Source: CBDVAK01 sp965371945 (lineage in GTDB: Bacteria; Pseudomonadota; Gammaproteobacteria; Competibacterales; JAHEDQ01). From it: a stretch of DNA of 12,872 bases. Below are positions 1 through 7,712 of the stretch, piece by piece; position 1 is the first letter of the stretch, and each line of letters starts with the position of its first letter. Below the pieces are notes generated by a model, which worked only from the letters and a program-made list of their open reading frames with translations, did no database searches and was not told where the DNA came from. The position numbers were made by a program, and so were the translations under genes. The stretch is taken from assembly GCA_965371945.1 (NCBI GenBank), contig CBDVAK010000077.1, positions 1 through 12,872 of the forward strand. Direction: 5' to 3'.

Positions 1-52
1 CCAGACCAGGGTGGTCTTCACCGATCAGGGTCAATACCAGTGATGCAGGCAT
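1..52 (-). CDS. gcvR: GcvR-like ACT-domain regulator, N-terminal fragment
   Basis: Only the first 17 codons are inside the window; the gene continues past the left edge. The readable N-terminus is MPASLVLTLIGEDHPGL. This matches the opening beta-strand and (D/E)xPG(L/I) turn of ACT domains in the GcvR family (S-L-V-L-T-x-I-G-x-D-R-P-G-L-V). GcvR proteins are two-ACT-domain glycine sensors that modulate GcvA-type control of the glycine cleavage genes in Escherichia coli. The start is supported by AAGGGAG at 62-68, ending nine bases before the ATG. The gene lies 144 bp downstream of gcvP on the same strand, so genomic context agrees with a glycine-cleavage regulator. With so few residues, another ACT-domain protein remains possible. 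Confidence 0.6.
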   Translation of the reverse strand, partial: MPASLVLTLIGEDHPGL

Positions 53-80
53 GCTCGCCGCTCCCTTACTTGTTTTGAAG

Positions 81-200
81 GTAACTACTCAGATCGACCC
101 TGACGGACTTCAGAACAAGGCAAAAGCGCGCAGTTTACAGGTGTAAATGAGCACTTTTAACGCAGTTCTGGAGGCCGTCAGGGGTGAGATGGATAGTTAC
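81..200. repeat. 120-bp palindromic element (MITE-like) over the gcvP stop codon
   Basis: A long imperfect palindrome centred exactly at 140.5. The outer arms GTAACTA (81-87) and TAGTTAC (194-200) match perfectly. The main arms 98-116 and 165-183 match at 17 of 19 positions. The core TTTACA-GG-TGTAAA (134-147) is perfect, and AAAAGCGC (122-129) pairs with GCACTTTT (151-158) with one mismatch and a one-base slip. The right outer arm contains the gcvP stop codon (197-199). No target-site duplication is visible at the ends (GAAG versus TCCT), and no T-run follows in either direction, so it is not a classical intrinsic terminator. It may be a non-autonomous mobile or REP-like element, or a structured RNA leader or attenuator before the GcvR-like gene. 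I do not recognise the family. Confidence 0.7.
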
Positions 201-3091
201 TCCTGATCTTCATATTCTGATATCGGCGGACAGGAGCAAACCAGATGCCTGTCCCCGTATACGTTGTCGACGCGCCCCACCGGAGACCAGTACTTGTAGT
301 CACGCAGCCCCGGCAGTGGAAAAGCGGCCAGCTCGCGAGAATAAGGGTGGTCCCAGTCATCGCTGGCGATGACATCGACGGTGTGGGGGGCGTTGCGCAG
401 CGGGTTGTCGGTAGCGTCCATCTGCCCGGATTCGACTGCGGCAATCTCGCCGCGGATCGCGATCATGGCATCGCAGAACCGGTCCAACTCCACCTTGGGT
501 TCGCTTTCGGTCGGCTCTATCATCAAGGTCCCAGCTACCGGAAAGGACATCGTAGGTGCATGAAAGCCATAATCTATCAACCGCTTGGCGACGTCGTCGA
601 CGGTGACGCCCGAGGCGTCCTTGATTGGACGCAGATCGATGATGCATTCGTGAGCGACCATGCCGTTGGGCCCGGTATAGAGCACCGGGTAATGGTCCTG
701 CAGCCTGCGTGCAACATAGTTGGCGCTCAGAATCGCGTTCTCGGTCGCCGCTCGCAATCCGTTCGCGCCCATCAAGGCGATATAGGTCCAGGTAATCGGT
801 AGCACCCCGGCACTGCCCCAGGGGGCCCCCGATACCGGCCCCACCTGCCCCGGTTCCACGCTGTCGAGCAGCGCCCGCCTGGGCAGAAACGGTGCCAGAT
901 GCGCACGCACACCGATCGGCCCGACACCCGGTCCGCCGCCACCATGGGGAATGGCAAAGGTCTTGTGCAGATTGAGATGCGAGACATCGGAACCGTATTC
1001 ACCAGGGGCCGACAAACCGACCTGTGCATTGAGATTGGCGCCGTCGAGATACACCTGCCCGCCATGCTCGTGAACGATCTCGCAGATCTCCCGAACCGCG
1101 GTTTCGAATACGCCATGGGTGGACGGATAGGTGATCATGATGGCAGCCAGGCGATCGCTGAACTTGGTGGCCCTGGCGCGCAGATCATCGACATCGACAT
1201 TGCCGGATTGATCACACTTGACCACCACCACTTGCATGCCGGCCAGATGGGCGGAGGCCGGATTGGTGCCATGGGCGGAACTGGGAATCAAACAAACATC
1301 GCGGTGACCCTCGCCACGACTGCGGTGCCAGGCACGTATCGCCAGCAACCCCGCATATTCTCCCTGGGCACCTGAATTGGGCTGCAGTGAGACTGCATCG
1401 TATCCGGTACAGGCGCACAGCATCTGTTCCAGATCGGCGATCATCCGCAGATAACCTTCAGCCTGATCCAGAGGGGCGAAAGGATGCAGACCACCGAACC
1501 CCGGCCAGCCGATCGGCACCATTTCGGTAGTCGCATTGAGCTTCATGGTGCACGAACCCAGCGGAATCATGGTGCGATCCAGCGCCAGATCCATATCTGC
1601 AAGCTTGCGCAGATAGCGCAACATCCGGGTTTCCGAGTGATAGGCGTGAAATACGGGATGCTGCATATACTCACTGGTTCGCCCCAGCGTGTCCGGGTAG
1701 CCGATATCGATATCGGCATCCAGCGCGCCGGGGTCGAGCGCGGCAGCCCCGTCCTCGCCACCGAGGGCCGCCCACAAATGGTGCAAATCCTCACGGGTGG
1801 TGGTCTCATCCAGAGAGATGCCAACACTGTGGTCATCCACCTCACGCAGGTTGAGGTGCCGGGATCGGGCCGCTGCGTGCACTTCATCGGCGCTGCGCCC
1901 GGGACGCACCGTCAGGGTATCGAAGTAGCTGTCATTGACCACCTCGGCGCCCAGCCGGCGCAAACCTGCCGCCAGTATCGCAGTCATCCGGTGCACCCGC
2001 ATGGCGATGGTGCGCAACCTCTGCGGGCCGTGATAGACCGCATACATGCCCGCCAGTATCGCCAGCAGGGCCTGTGCGGTGCAGATGTTGCTGGTCGCCT
2101 TCTCGCGACGGATATGCTGCTCGCGGGTTTGCAGCGCCATGCGATACGCCTGCTCGCCGCGACTGTCCACGGAAACACCGATAATGCGTCCCGGCATCGC
2201 GCGTTTGTAGGCATCGCGGGTAGCCAGAAAAGCAGCGTGCGGTCCACCAAACCCCATGGGGACTCCAAAACGCTGGCTGTTGCCAACGACCACATCGGCA
2301 TCAAACTCACCCGGCGGCTTGAGTACCGTCAGACTGAGCAGATCAGTCGCCACCACGGCCAGCGCCTTGCGCTCGTGCAACTGCCGGATGGTGTCGGCAT
2401 AGTCGGCAACCACGCCGCTGGAAGTGGGATACTGCAGCAACGCGCCAAATACCTCCAGATCCGCCAGGTCGGTCCGGTAGTCACCGACCACCACTTCGAT
2501 CCCCAACGGTTCGGCACGGGTTCGCACCACTGCAACGCTCTGCGGGTGACAGTCGGCGTCGACGAAAAACCGCGCGCTTTTGCTCTTGCTCATGCGCTGG
2601 CACAAGGTCATGCCCTCGGCCGCGGCGGTCGCTTCATCCAGCAGCGATGCATTGGCGATTTCCATAGCGGTCAGATCGCTCACCATGGTCTGGAAGTTGA
2701 GCAGGGCTTCCAGCCGACCCTGGGAAATTTCCGCCTGATAGGGTGTGTAGGAGGTATACCAGGCCGGGCTTTCCAGGACATTGCGCTGAATCACCCCCGG
2801 CATATGGCTACCGTGGTAACCCATGCCGATGAAGGATCTGTACACTTTGTTGGCGGACGCCAGTTCATTGAGGCGGGCGAGCGCCTGCGTCTCGGTGAGT
2901 GCCTCGCCCAGGTCCAGCGGGTGTTCGCTGCGAATCGAGGCTGGCACCACGCGCTCGACCAGCTCCGCCATCGAATCCAGGCCCAGCACCGCCAGCATCG
3001 ATTGCTGTTCATGCTCACGAGGACCGATGTGGCGACCGGCGAAGTCGCGCTGCTGCTCGAGTTGCTCCAGGCTGGGTCTTGACTGCGACAT
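197..3091 (-). CDS. gcvP: Glycine dehydrogenase (decarboxylating), P protein
   Basis: P protein of the cytoplasmic glycine cleavage system. It decarboxylates glycine on PLP and passes the aminomethyl group to lipoylated GcvH. The 964 residues match the single-chain (fused alpha/beta) form; E. coli GcvP is 957. The N-terminal half carries FAGRHIGP, then SYTPYQAEISQGRLE near 114-128. The C-terminal half carries IPLGSCTMKLNA near 509-520 and LNLHKTFAIPHGGGGPG, in which K710 should be the PLP lysine. The C-terminus CSCPPISEYEDQE ends at a stop codon inside the 81-200 palindrome. I chose the ATG at 3091, preceded six bases upstream by AGGGAG, because its N-terminus fits the family. An in-frame TTG at 3187 would add 32 residues encoded mostly by the adjacent MITE. 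The gene follows gcvH by 249 bp, unusually far for this operon. Confidence 0.97.
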   Translation of the reverse strand: MSQSRPSLEQLEQQRDFAGRHIGPREHEQQSMLAVLGLDSMAELVERVVPASIRSEHPLDLGEALTETQALARLNELASANKVYRSFIGMGYHGSHMPGVIQRNVLESPAWYTSYTPYQAEISQGRLEALLNFQTMVSDLTAMEIANASLLDEATAAAEGMTLCQRMSKSKSARFFVDADCHPQSVAVVRTRAEPLGIEVVVGDYRTDLADLEVFGALLQYPTSSGVVADYADTIRQLHERKALAVVATDLLSLTVLKPPGEFDADVVVGNSQRFGVPMGFGGPHAAFLATRDAYKRAMPGRIIGVSVDSRGEQAYRMALQTREQHIRREKATSNICTAQALLAILAGMYAVYHGPQRLRTIAMRVHRMTAILAAGLRRLGAEVVNDSYFDTLTVRPGRSADEVHAAARSRHLNLREVDDHSVGISLDETTTREDLHHLWAALGGEDGAAALDPGALDADIDIGYPDTLGRTSEYMQHPVFHAYHSETRMLRYLRKLADMDLALDRTMIPLGSCTMKLNATTEMVPIGWPGFGGLHPFAPLDQAEGYLRMIADLEQMLCACTGYDAVSLQPNSGAQGEYAGLLAIRAWHRSRGEGHRDVCLIPSSAHGTNPASAHLAGMQVVVVKCDQSGNVDVDDLRARATKFSDRLAAIMITYPSTHGVFETAVREICEIVHEHGGQVYLDGANLNAQVGLSAPGEYGSDVSHLNLHKTFAIPHGGGGPGVGPIGVRAHLAPFLPRRALLDSVEPGQVGPVSGAPWGSAGVLPITWTYIALMGANGLRAATENAILSANYVARRLQDHYPVLYTGPNGMVAHECIIDLRPIKDASGVTVDDVAKRLIDYGFHAPTMSFPVAGTLMIEPTESEPKVELDRFCDAMIAIRGEIAAVESGQMDATDNPLRNAPHTVDVIASDDWDHPYSRELAAFPLPGLRDYKYWSPVGRVDNVYGDRHLVCSCPPISEYEDQE

Positions 3092-3097
3092 TGCGCG

Positions 3098-3103
3098 CTC
3101 CCT
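3098..3103 (-). promoter_or_regulatory. gcvP ribosome binding site at the MITE edge
   Basis: The minus strand reads AGGGAG followed by six bases and the gcvP ATG. Its first two bases belong to the CTAG copy (3102-3105) that flanks the inserted element. The mobile element therefore ends at the Shine-Dalgarno sequence without destroying it. In the mRNA, the stem formed by the element's terminal repeats, if extended through CTAG, would pair with those two bases and could lower initiation on gcvP. Confidence 0.65.
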
Positions 3104-3268
3104 AGGAGGCTGTCCGAGAACAGACTGATCTACTGCGGACAAGCCTGATTGGCCATATTTTCCGATCCTGTTCGTTAAATAGCACAACTATTCGCCTCAA
3201 ATGATCGAAAAATCTGACTCAATCGGGCTCGCCCTCGCTACGACCGCTGTTCTCGGACAGCCTCCTAG
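3102..3268. mobile_element. MITE-like element with 18-bp perfect terminal inverted repeats
   Basis: The terminal repeat GAGGCTGTCCGAGAACAG (3106-3123) is repeated perfectly in inverted orientation at 3247-3264. Both ends are flanked by CTAG (3102-3105 and 3265-3268). Because CTAG is palindromic, it can be read either as a 4-bp target duplication or as part of a 22-bp repeat. The element is 159 bp between the CTAG copies, too short for a transposase, and its interior is visibly more AT-rich than the flanking genes. This is the structure of a miniature inverted-repeat transposable element mobilised by a DDE transposase elsewhere. IS5- and IS1182-type families use short palindromic targets and are candidates, but I cannot assign one. 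It sits inside the glycine operon between gcvH and gcvP and would form a long stem in the transcript. Confidence 0.82.
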
Positions 3269-3340
3269 CGATTGACGTCAACACGGGCGTTCACGGCACG
3301 GTTCAATACCCGGCGCCGGACGCCCGGTTCAGATGGTGGT

Positions 3341-3721
3341 TTAACCCAGATCCTCGAGCAGCTTCTTGTAGGCCTCTTCATCCAGCAGGCCGGCGAGCTG
3401 ATCCGTGTCGCTCGCCTGCAGACGAAAGAACCAACCTTCACCCTCGGGATCCTGGTTGACTGCCGCGGGATCATCGCCAAGCGCTTCATTGACCGCTGTG
3501 ATCACCCCGGCGATCGGTGTCTTGACCTCTCCGGCCGCTTTCACCGATTCAAGCACCGCGGTTTCCTCGCCCTGCTCCACCTCCCGACCCAGATCCGGCA
3601 GTTCGACGAATACCAGGTCCCCCAGCTGACCCTGCGCGTAGTCGGTGATGCCGACCGTGGCCACGCCCGCATCGTCGATCTGCACCCATTCATGGTCTTC
3701 TGTATATCTGGTCTGGCTCAT
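3341..3721 (-). CDS. gcvH: Glycine cleavage system H protein
   Basis: Small lipoyl carrier protein that shuttles the aminomethyl group from GcvP to GcvT and is re-oxidised by the L protein. The 126 residues are close to the usual length (E. coli 129). The opening YTEDHEWVQ and the GITDYAQGQLGD motif (24-35) are typical. The lipoylation hairpin VLESVKAAGEVKTPIAG places the lipoyl lysine at K61. The C-terminal GWFFRLQ is also conserved. The ATG is preceded by a strong purine-rich site, GGGGGAGAAGG, just upstream. It starts 40 bp after gcvT on the same strand, consistent with co-transcription; the downstream gap to gcvP is enlarged by the MITE. Nothing in the coding region suggests damage. Confidence 0.98.
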   Translation of the reverse strand: MSQTRYTEDHEWVQIDDAGVATVGITDYAQGQLGDLVFVELPDLGREVEQGEETAVLESVKAAGEVKTPIAGVITAVNEALGDDPAAVNQDPEGEGWFFRLQASDTDQLAGLLDEEAYKKLLEDLG

Positions 3722-3761
3722 ATCCTTCTCCCCCTATCGGTTCTTTCAAATTTCGAGTCAT

Positions 3762-4889
3762 TCAACCGCGATAGTAGCGCTGCTTCACGAACGGCATTCG
3801 GGCCACCTGCAGCGGCACGGTTCTGCCACGCACCGACGCTCCCAGCGAGGTCCCGGCCTTGGCCAGCGCCTTTTCCACATACCCCATGGCCACCGGTGCA
3901 CCCAGGGTAGGACCGAATCCACCGCTGGTGACCCGGCCCACGGCACGCCCTTCACCATCGAGCAATTCGGCACCCGCGCGTACCGGCGCACGACCTTCCG
4001 GTAGCAGGCCAACCCGCTTGCGGCTGACCCCGTCACGGATCTGCGCGAAGATCCGGGCGGCGCCGGGATAACCCCCCGGCCGCGCACCATCCTCGCGACG
4101 GACCTTGGACAGCGCCCACATCAGGCTGCCTTCAACCGGCGTGGTGGTGGTATCGATATCGTTGCCGTAGAGGCACAAACCAGCCTCCAGCCGCAAAGAA
4201 TCACGAGCACCCAGACCAATCGGGGCTACCGCATCGTCGTTCAACAAGGTACGCGCGAGTTCCTCGGCACTGTCCGCCGGGACCGATATCTCGAAGCCGT
4301 CCTCGCCGGTGTAACCGGAACGGGTGACAAAACATTCGACGCCGCAAAGCTCGACCACCATGGTGTTCATAAACACCATGGCCGCGGTCTGCGGCGCCAG
4401 GTCCGCCATCACCCGCCCTGCTTCCGGGCCCTGTAGCGCCAGCAGCGCGCGATCCCCGAGCACCTCCATCTCACAATGCCCCTCGAAACCCGCCGCCATA
4501 TGGGCAATATCCTGGGCCTTGCAGGCCGCATTGACCACCACGAACAGATGATCACCGGCGTTGCTGATCATCAGATCATCGAGGATGCCGCCGTCGTCGT
4601 TGGTAAACAGCGCGTAGCGTTGATGGCCCACCGCCAGGTCCAGGACATCAACCGGCACCAGTGACTCCATGGCCGCGGCCGCACCATCGCCGTGAACTCG
4701 TACCTGCCCCATATGAGACACATCGAACAACCCGGCCCGGCTGCGGGTGTGGGCATGTTCCTTGAGAATTCCGTCCGGATACTGCACCGGCATGGCATAA
4801 CCGGCGAACGGCACCATCTTGCCGCCCAGTTGCAGATGCAAGTCGTACAAAGGCGTGCGGGCCAGTGACTCGGAATCTGTCGCGCTCAT
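3762..4889 (-). CDS. gcvT: Aminomethyltransferase, T protein of glycine cleavage
   Basis: Releases ammonia from the aminomethyl-lipoyl group on GcvH and transfers the one-carbon unit to tetrahydrofolate, giving 5,10-methylene-THF. The 375 residues carry TPLYDLH near the start, MVPFAGYAMPVQYPDGI (25-41) and SRAGLFDVSHMGQ (50-62). The ILDDLMI segment (102-108) holds the conserved folate-site aspartates, and later come GYTGEDGFEIS and the C-terminal GCV_T barrel with VTSGGFGPTLG. The start chosen is ATG 4889, with GGAG nine bases upstream. An in-frame TTG two codons earlier lies only three bases from that GGAG and is less likely. The 100 bp before the gene contains a hairpin directly preceding the ribosome binding site. 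It follows sdaA and precedes gcvH by 40 bp. Confidence 0.97.
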   Translation of the reverse strand: MSATDSESLARTPLYDLHLQLGGKMVPFAGYAMPVQYPDGILKEHAHTRSRAGLFDVSHMGQVRVHGDGAAAAMESLVPVDVLDLAVGHQRYALFTNDDGGILDDLMISNAGDHLFVVVNAACKAQDIAHMAAGFEGHCEMEVLGDRALLALQGPEAGRVMADLAPQTAAMVFMNTMVVELCGVECFVTRSGYTGEDGFEISVPADSAEELARTLLNDDAVAPIGLGARDSLRLEAGLCLYGNDIDTTTTPVEGSLMWALSKVRREDGARPGGYPGAARIFAQIRDGVSRKRVGLLPEGRAPVRAGAELLDGEGRAVGRVTSGGFGPTLGAPVAMGYVEKALAKAGTSLGASVRGRTVPLQVARMPFVKQRYYRG

Positions 4890-4907
4890 CTGCAATAGCT
4901 CCAGTGG

Positions 4908-4930
4908 AACCGGTCGCGGGCACGCCGGTT
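4908..4930 (-). other. Stem-loop before the gcvT ribosome binding site
   Basis: On the minus strand AACCGG and CCGGTT form a six-base-pair perfect stem with an 11-base loop. The stem ends five bases before the GGAG used by gcvT (4899-4902). It has no following T-run, so it is not an obvious terminator. It may affect mRNA processing or stability in the sdaA-gcvT junction. A chance inverted repeat of this size is possible. Confidence 0.4.
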
Positions 4931-4989
4931 GTCAGCGTAAGGACGCCCTGATCCAATCATGAACTCGCTCAGAATAAACCGGAGCTACA

Positions 4990-6390
4990 TTAACAATCGA
5001 TATAACTTACCGGCACTTCTATCACGTTGATCGCCAATCCACCGCGGGCGGTTTCCTTGTACTTGGTTTTCATGTCCGCACCGGTATCGCGCATGGTCTT
5101 GATCACCTTGTCCAGCGACACGAAATGCTTGCCGTCCCCACGCAACGCCATGCGTGACGCATTGATGGCCTTGATCGCCGCCATGGCATTGCGTTCAATA
5201 CAAGGGACCTGCACCAAGCCGCCGACCGGGTCGCAGGTCAGACCCAGATTATGCTCCATGCCAATCTCGGCGGCATTCTCGACCTGAGCGGGACTACCAC
5301 CCATCACCTCGGCCAACGCACCGGCGGCCATCGAACAGGCGGACCCCACCTCCCCCTGACAGCCGACCTCGGCACCGGATATGGAGGCATTCTTCTTGTA
5401 CAGAATACCGATCGCGCCGGCAGTCAGCAGAAAGCGTACGATACCGTCCTCGCTGGCGGAGCCGCAAAACCGCTTATAGTAGTGCAGCACCGCCGGAATC
5501 ACCCCCGCCGCACCATTGGTGGGTGCGGTGACCACCCGACCGCCGGCGGCATTCTCCTCGTTGACGGCCAGCGCATAGAGGTTCACCCAATCCAGGATGG
5601 TCAAGGGGTCACGCAGCCCCGCCTCCGGTTGGCTGCGCAGCTGCCTGCACAACTCCGCGGCACGGCGGCGCACCTTCATTCCGCCCGGCAGAATACCCTC
5701 CGCTTCGCAGCCGCGTTGCACGCATTCGCACATAGTCTCCCAGATATGCAGCAACCCCTGGCGCACTTCGCCCTCAGGCCGCCACGCGGTCTCGTTGGCC
5801 AGCATGATCCCGCTCATGGAAAGGTTTTCCCGCGCACAGATATCCAGCAGTTGCTGACCACTCGAGAACGGGTAAGGCAAGGCGGTGTCGTCTTCCTGAA
5901 GAACCTCGGCGCCGGCTGCTTCCTGGTCGACCACGAAACCACCACCGACCGAATAGTAGATACGGGTGTCGATTTCCTGTCCATGCTCGTCGACAGCGCT
6001 GAAACTCATGCCATTGGGGTGATAGGGCAGCGACCGTCGACGGTGCATGACCAGATGGTTCTTTTCCCGAAACGGAATCAACCGTTCGCCGTTGAGACGC
6101 AAGGCGCCGGCAACGCGAATCTCTTCCACGCGCGGGCCCACCTGTTCGGTATCGATTGTTTCCGGGTCCGCGCCCTCCAAACCCAGCAAGACCGCCACGT
6201 CGCTGCCATGCCCACGGCCGGTGGCACCCAGCGAGCCAAACAACTCGACCCGCAACGAGGCCACCGAATCGATCTGCCCCCTTTCCCGCAGCCCCTGCGC
6301 GAACCGCGCCGCGGCGCGCATCGGGCCAACCGTGTGGGAACTGGAAGGCCCGATCCCGATTTTGAAAAGTTCGAATACACTGATCGACAT
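4990..6390 (-). CDS. sdaA: L-serine ammonia-lyase, iron-sulfur type
   Basis: Converts L-serine to pyruvate and ammonia using a 4Fe-4S cluster, in the cytoplasm. It is the single-chain (type 2) enzyme of 466 residues: an N-terminal beta domain beginning SVFELFKIGIGPSSSHTVGP, then an alpha domain with VVTAPTNGAAGVIPA (286-300). Cysteines C344, C386 and C397 (in EVGCQGEVGSAC, GLTCDPVGG and QVPCIERN) are the expected cluster ligands. The last residue is C466. In the Legionella pneumophila type 2 enzyme the C-terminal cysteine inserts into the active site, so the same tail-in-mouth state is expected here. GAGGGG lies five bases before the ATG. The gene follows glyA by 41 bp and precedes gcvT by 100 bp, suiting disposal of the serine made from glycine. 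Confidence 0.97.
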   Translation of the reverse strand: MSISVFELFKIGIGPSSSHTVGPMRAAARFAQGLRERGQIDSVASLRVELFGSLGATGRGHGSDVAVLLGLEGADPETIDTEQVGPRVEEIRVAGALRLNGERLIPFREKNHLVMHRRRSLPYHPNGMSFSAVDEHGQEIDTRIYYSVGGGFVVDQEAAGAEVLQEDDTALPYPFSSGQQLLDICARENLSMSGIMLANETAWRPEGEVRQGLLHIWETMCECVQRGCEAEGILPGGMKVRRRAAELCRQLRSQPEAGLRDPLTILDWVNLYALAVNEENAAGGRVVTAPTNGAAGVIPAVLHYYKRFCGSASEDGIVRFLLTAGAIGILYKKNASISGAEVGCQGEVGSACSMAAGALAEVMGGSPAQVENAAEIGMEHNLGLTCDPVGGLVQVPCIERNAMAAIKAINASRMALRGDGKHFVSLDKVIKTMRDTGADMKTKYKETARGGLAINVIEVPVSYIDC

Positions 6391-6431
6391 GGTCGCCCCT
6401 CAGCACCGTAACCGTGAAGCCGGCAGTCGCT

Positions 6432-7697
6432 TCAGGCGCCGGCTTTTCGATATACCGGAAAACGCGCGCACAACTCCAGCACCTGTCCGCGCACCCGCTC
6501 GATGTTGCTTTCGCTGTCGATATCATCGAGTACGTCACAAATCCAGCCAGTAATCTGTTCGAACTCGGCTTCCCGGAAACCGCGCGTGGTCCCGGCCGGT
6601 GTACCCACCCGGATTCCGCTGGTGACGAATGGAGATTGTGGATCGTTGGGGACCGCGTTCTTGTTGACGGTGATATTGGCACGTCCCAGCGCCGCATCGG
6701 CCGCCTTGCCGGTCACGCCCTTGTCGATCAGGTCGACCAGCATCAGATGATTGTCGGTGCCACCGGACACGATGTTGATACCACGGGCCTGAAAAGCGGC
6801 CGCCATGGCCCGGGCGTTGGCCACCACCTGACGCTGGTAATCACGAAATTCGGGCTCCAGCGCTTCCTTGAGCGCCACCGCCTTGGCAGCGATCACGTGC
6901 ATCAGCGGTCCACCCTGGATGCCCGGAAACACCAGCGAATTGAAACGCTTCTCCAGATCCGGGTTGGAACGCGCCAGGATCAACCCGCCACGCGGCCCTC
7001 GCAGGGTCTTGTGGGTGGTGGTGGTCACGACATCGGCATAGGGCAGCGGCGTCGGGTATTCACCGACCGCGACCAGTCCCGCGACATGCGCCATATCCAC
7101 CAACAGCCAGGCGCCGACCGAATCGGCGATATCGCGAAAGCGCTGCCAGTCGATGATCCTCGAATAGGCGGAGAACCCGGCCACGATCATGCGCGGGCGA
7201 TGTTCCTCGGCCAGATCAGCAACCTGCTGGTAGTCGATCTCGCCGCTGTCGAGGTTCAACCCGTACTGAACCGCATGATAGAGCTTGCCGGAGAAGTTTG
7301 GCCGCGCGCCGTGGGTGAGATGCCCGCCGTGCGCCAGGCTCATCCCCAGCACGGTTTCATGCGGCTCCATCAACGCCATATAGACTGCCGCGTTGGCTTG
7401 TGATCCCGAGTGCGGCTGCACGTTGGCATAGTCGGCGGAGAACAGCTCCCGGGCCCTCGCTATCGCCAGACGCTCGGCGATATCGACATACTCACAACCG
7501 CCGTAATAGCGCTTACCAGGGTAGCCCTCGGCATATTTGTTGGTCAGCACCGTACCCTGGGCTTCCATGACCCGCGGGCTGGTGTAGTTTTCCGATGCGA
7601 TCAGCTCGATATGCTCTTCCTGACGTCTTTCCTCGCCCTGGATCGCCGCCCACAGCTCATCGTCGTAACCTGCAATCGCGTCTGTGTTGCTGAACAT
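6432..7697 (-). CDS. glyA: Serine hydroxymethyltransferase
   Basis: PLP enzyme that interconverts glycine plus 5,10-methylene-THF with serine plus THF. Its 421 residues are close to the E. coli length (417). Motifs seen are ELIASENYTS (31-40), TNKYAEGYPGKRYYGGCEYVD (52-72), QPHSGSQAN, DMAHVAGLVA (201-210) and VVTTTTHKTLRGPRGG. In the last of these K230 should be the PLP lysine. A GAGGAG site lies just before the ATG, and a strong hairpin sits immediately upstream of it. In this operon the enzyme probably runs toward serine, using methylene-THF from glycine cleavage, because the next gene deaminates serine. A second glyA for biosynthesis elsewhere in the genome is likely, as in Pseudomonas, but cannot be seen here. 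Confidence 0.98.
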   Translation of the reverse strand: MFSNTDAIAGYDDELWAAIQGEERRQEEHIELIASENYTSPRVMEAQGTVLTNKYAEGYPGKRYYGGCEYVDIAERLAIARARELFSADYANVQPHSGSQANAAVYMALMEPHETVLGMSLAHGGHLTHGARPNFSGKLYHAVQYGLNLDSGEIDYQQVADLAEEHRPRMIVAGFSAYSRIIDWQRFRDIADSVGAWLLVDMAHVAGLVAVGEYPTPLPYADVVTTTTHKTLRGPRGGLILARSNPDLEKRFNSLVFPGIQGGPLMHVIAAKAVALKEALEPEFRDYQRQVVANARAMAAAFQARGINIVSGGTDNHLMLVDLIDKGVTGKAADAALGRANITVNKNAVPNDPQSPFVTSGIRVGTPAGTTRGFREAEFEQITGWICDVLDDIDSESNIERVRGQVLELCARFPVYRKAGA

Positions 7698-7712
7698 TCA
7701 TACTCCTCACAG

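Noticed and set aside
98..183. Intrinsic terminator after gcvP
   Set aside because: The stem is much longer than a terminator, is imperfect, and has no T-run on either strand.
1484..3082. Long plus-strand open frame of 532 codons
   Set aside because: It lies wholly antisense to gcvP, is rich in His, Gln and Arg as expected of a shadow frame in GC-rich DNA, and resembles no family.
3092..3187. TTG at 3187 as the main start of gcvP
   Set aside because: The added 32 residues come mostly from the MITE and are absent from the family; ATG 3091 has a good ribosome binding site and a normal N-terminus. Kept only as a finding.
4890..4895. TTG at 4895 as the start of gcvT
   Set aside because: It is only three bases from the GGAG; ATG 4889 has the proper nine-base spacing.
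5251..6411. Plus-strand open frame of 386 codons
   Set aside because: It is antisense to sdaA, whose motifs are unmistakable; composition is that of a shadow frame.
6414..7403. Plus-strand open frame of 329 codons
   Set aside because: It is antisense to glyA and has no recognisable domain.
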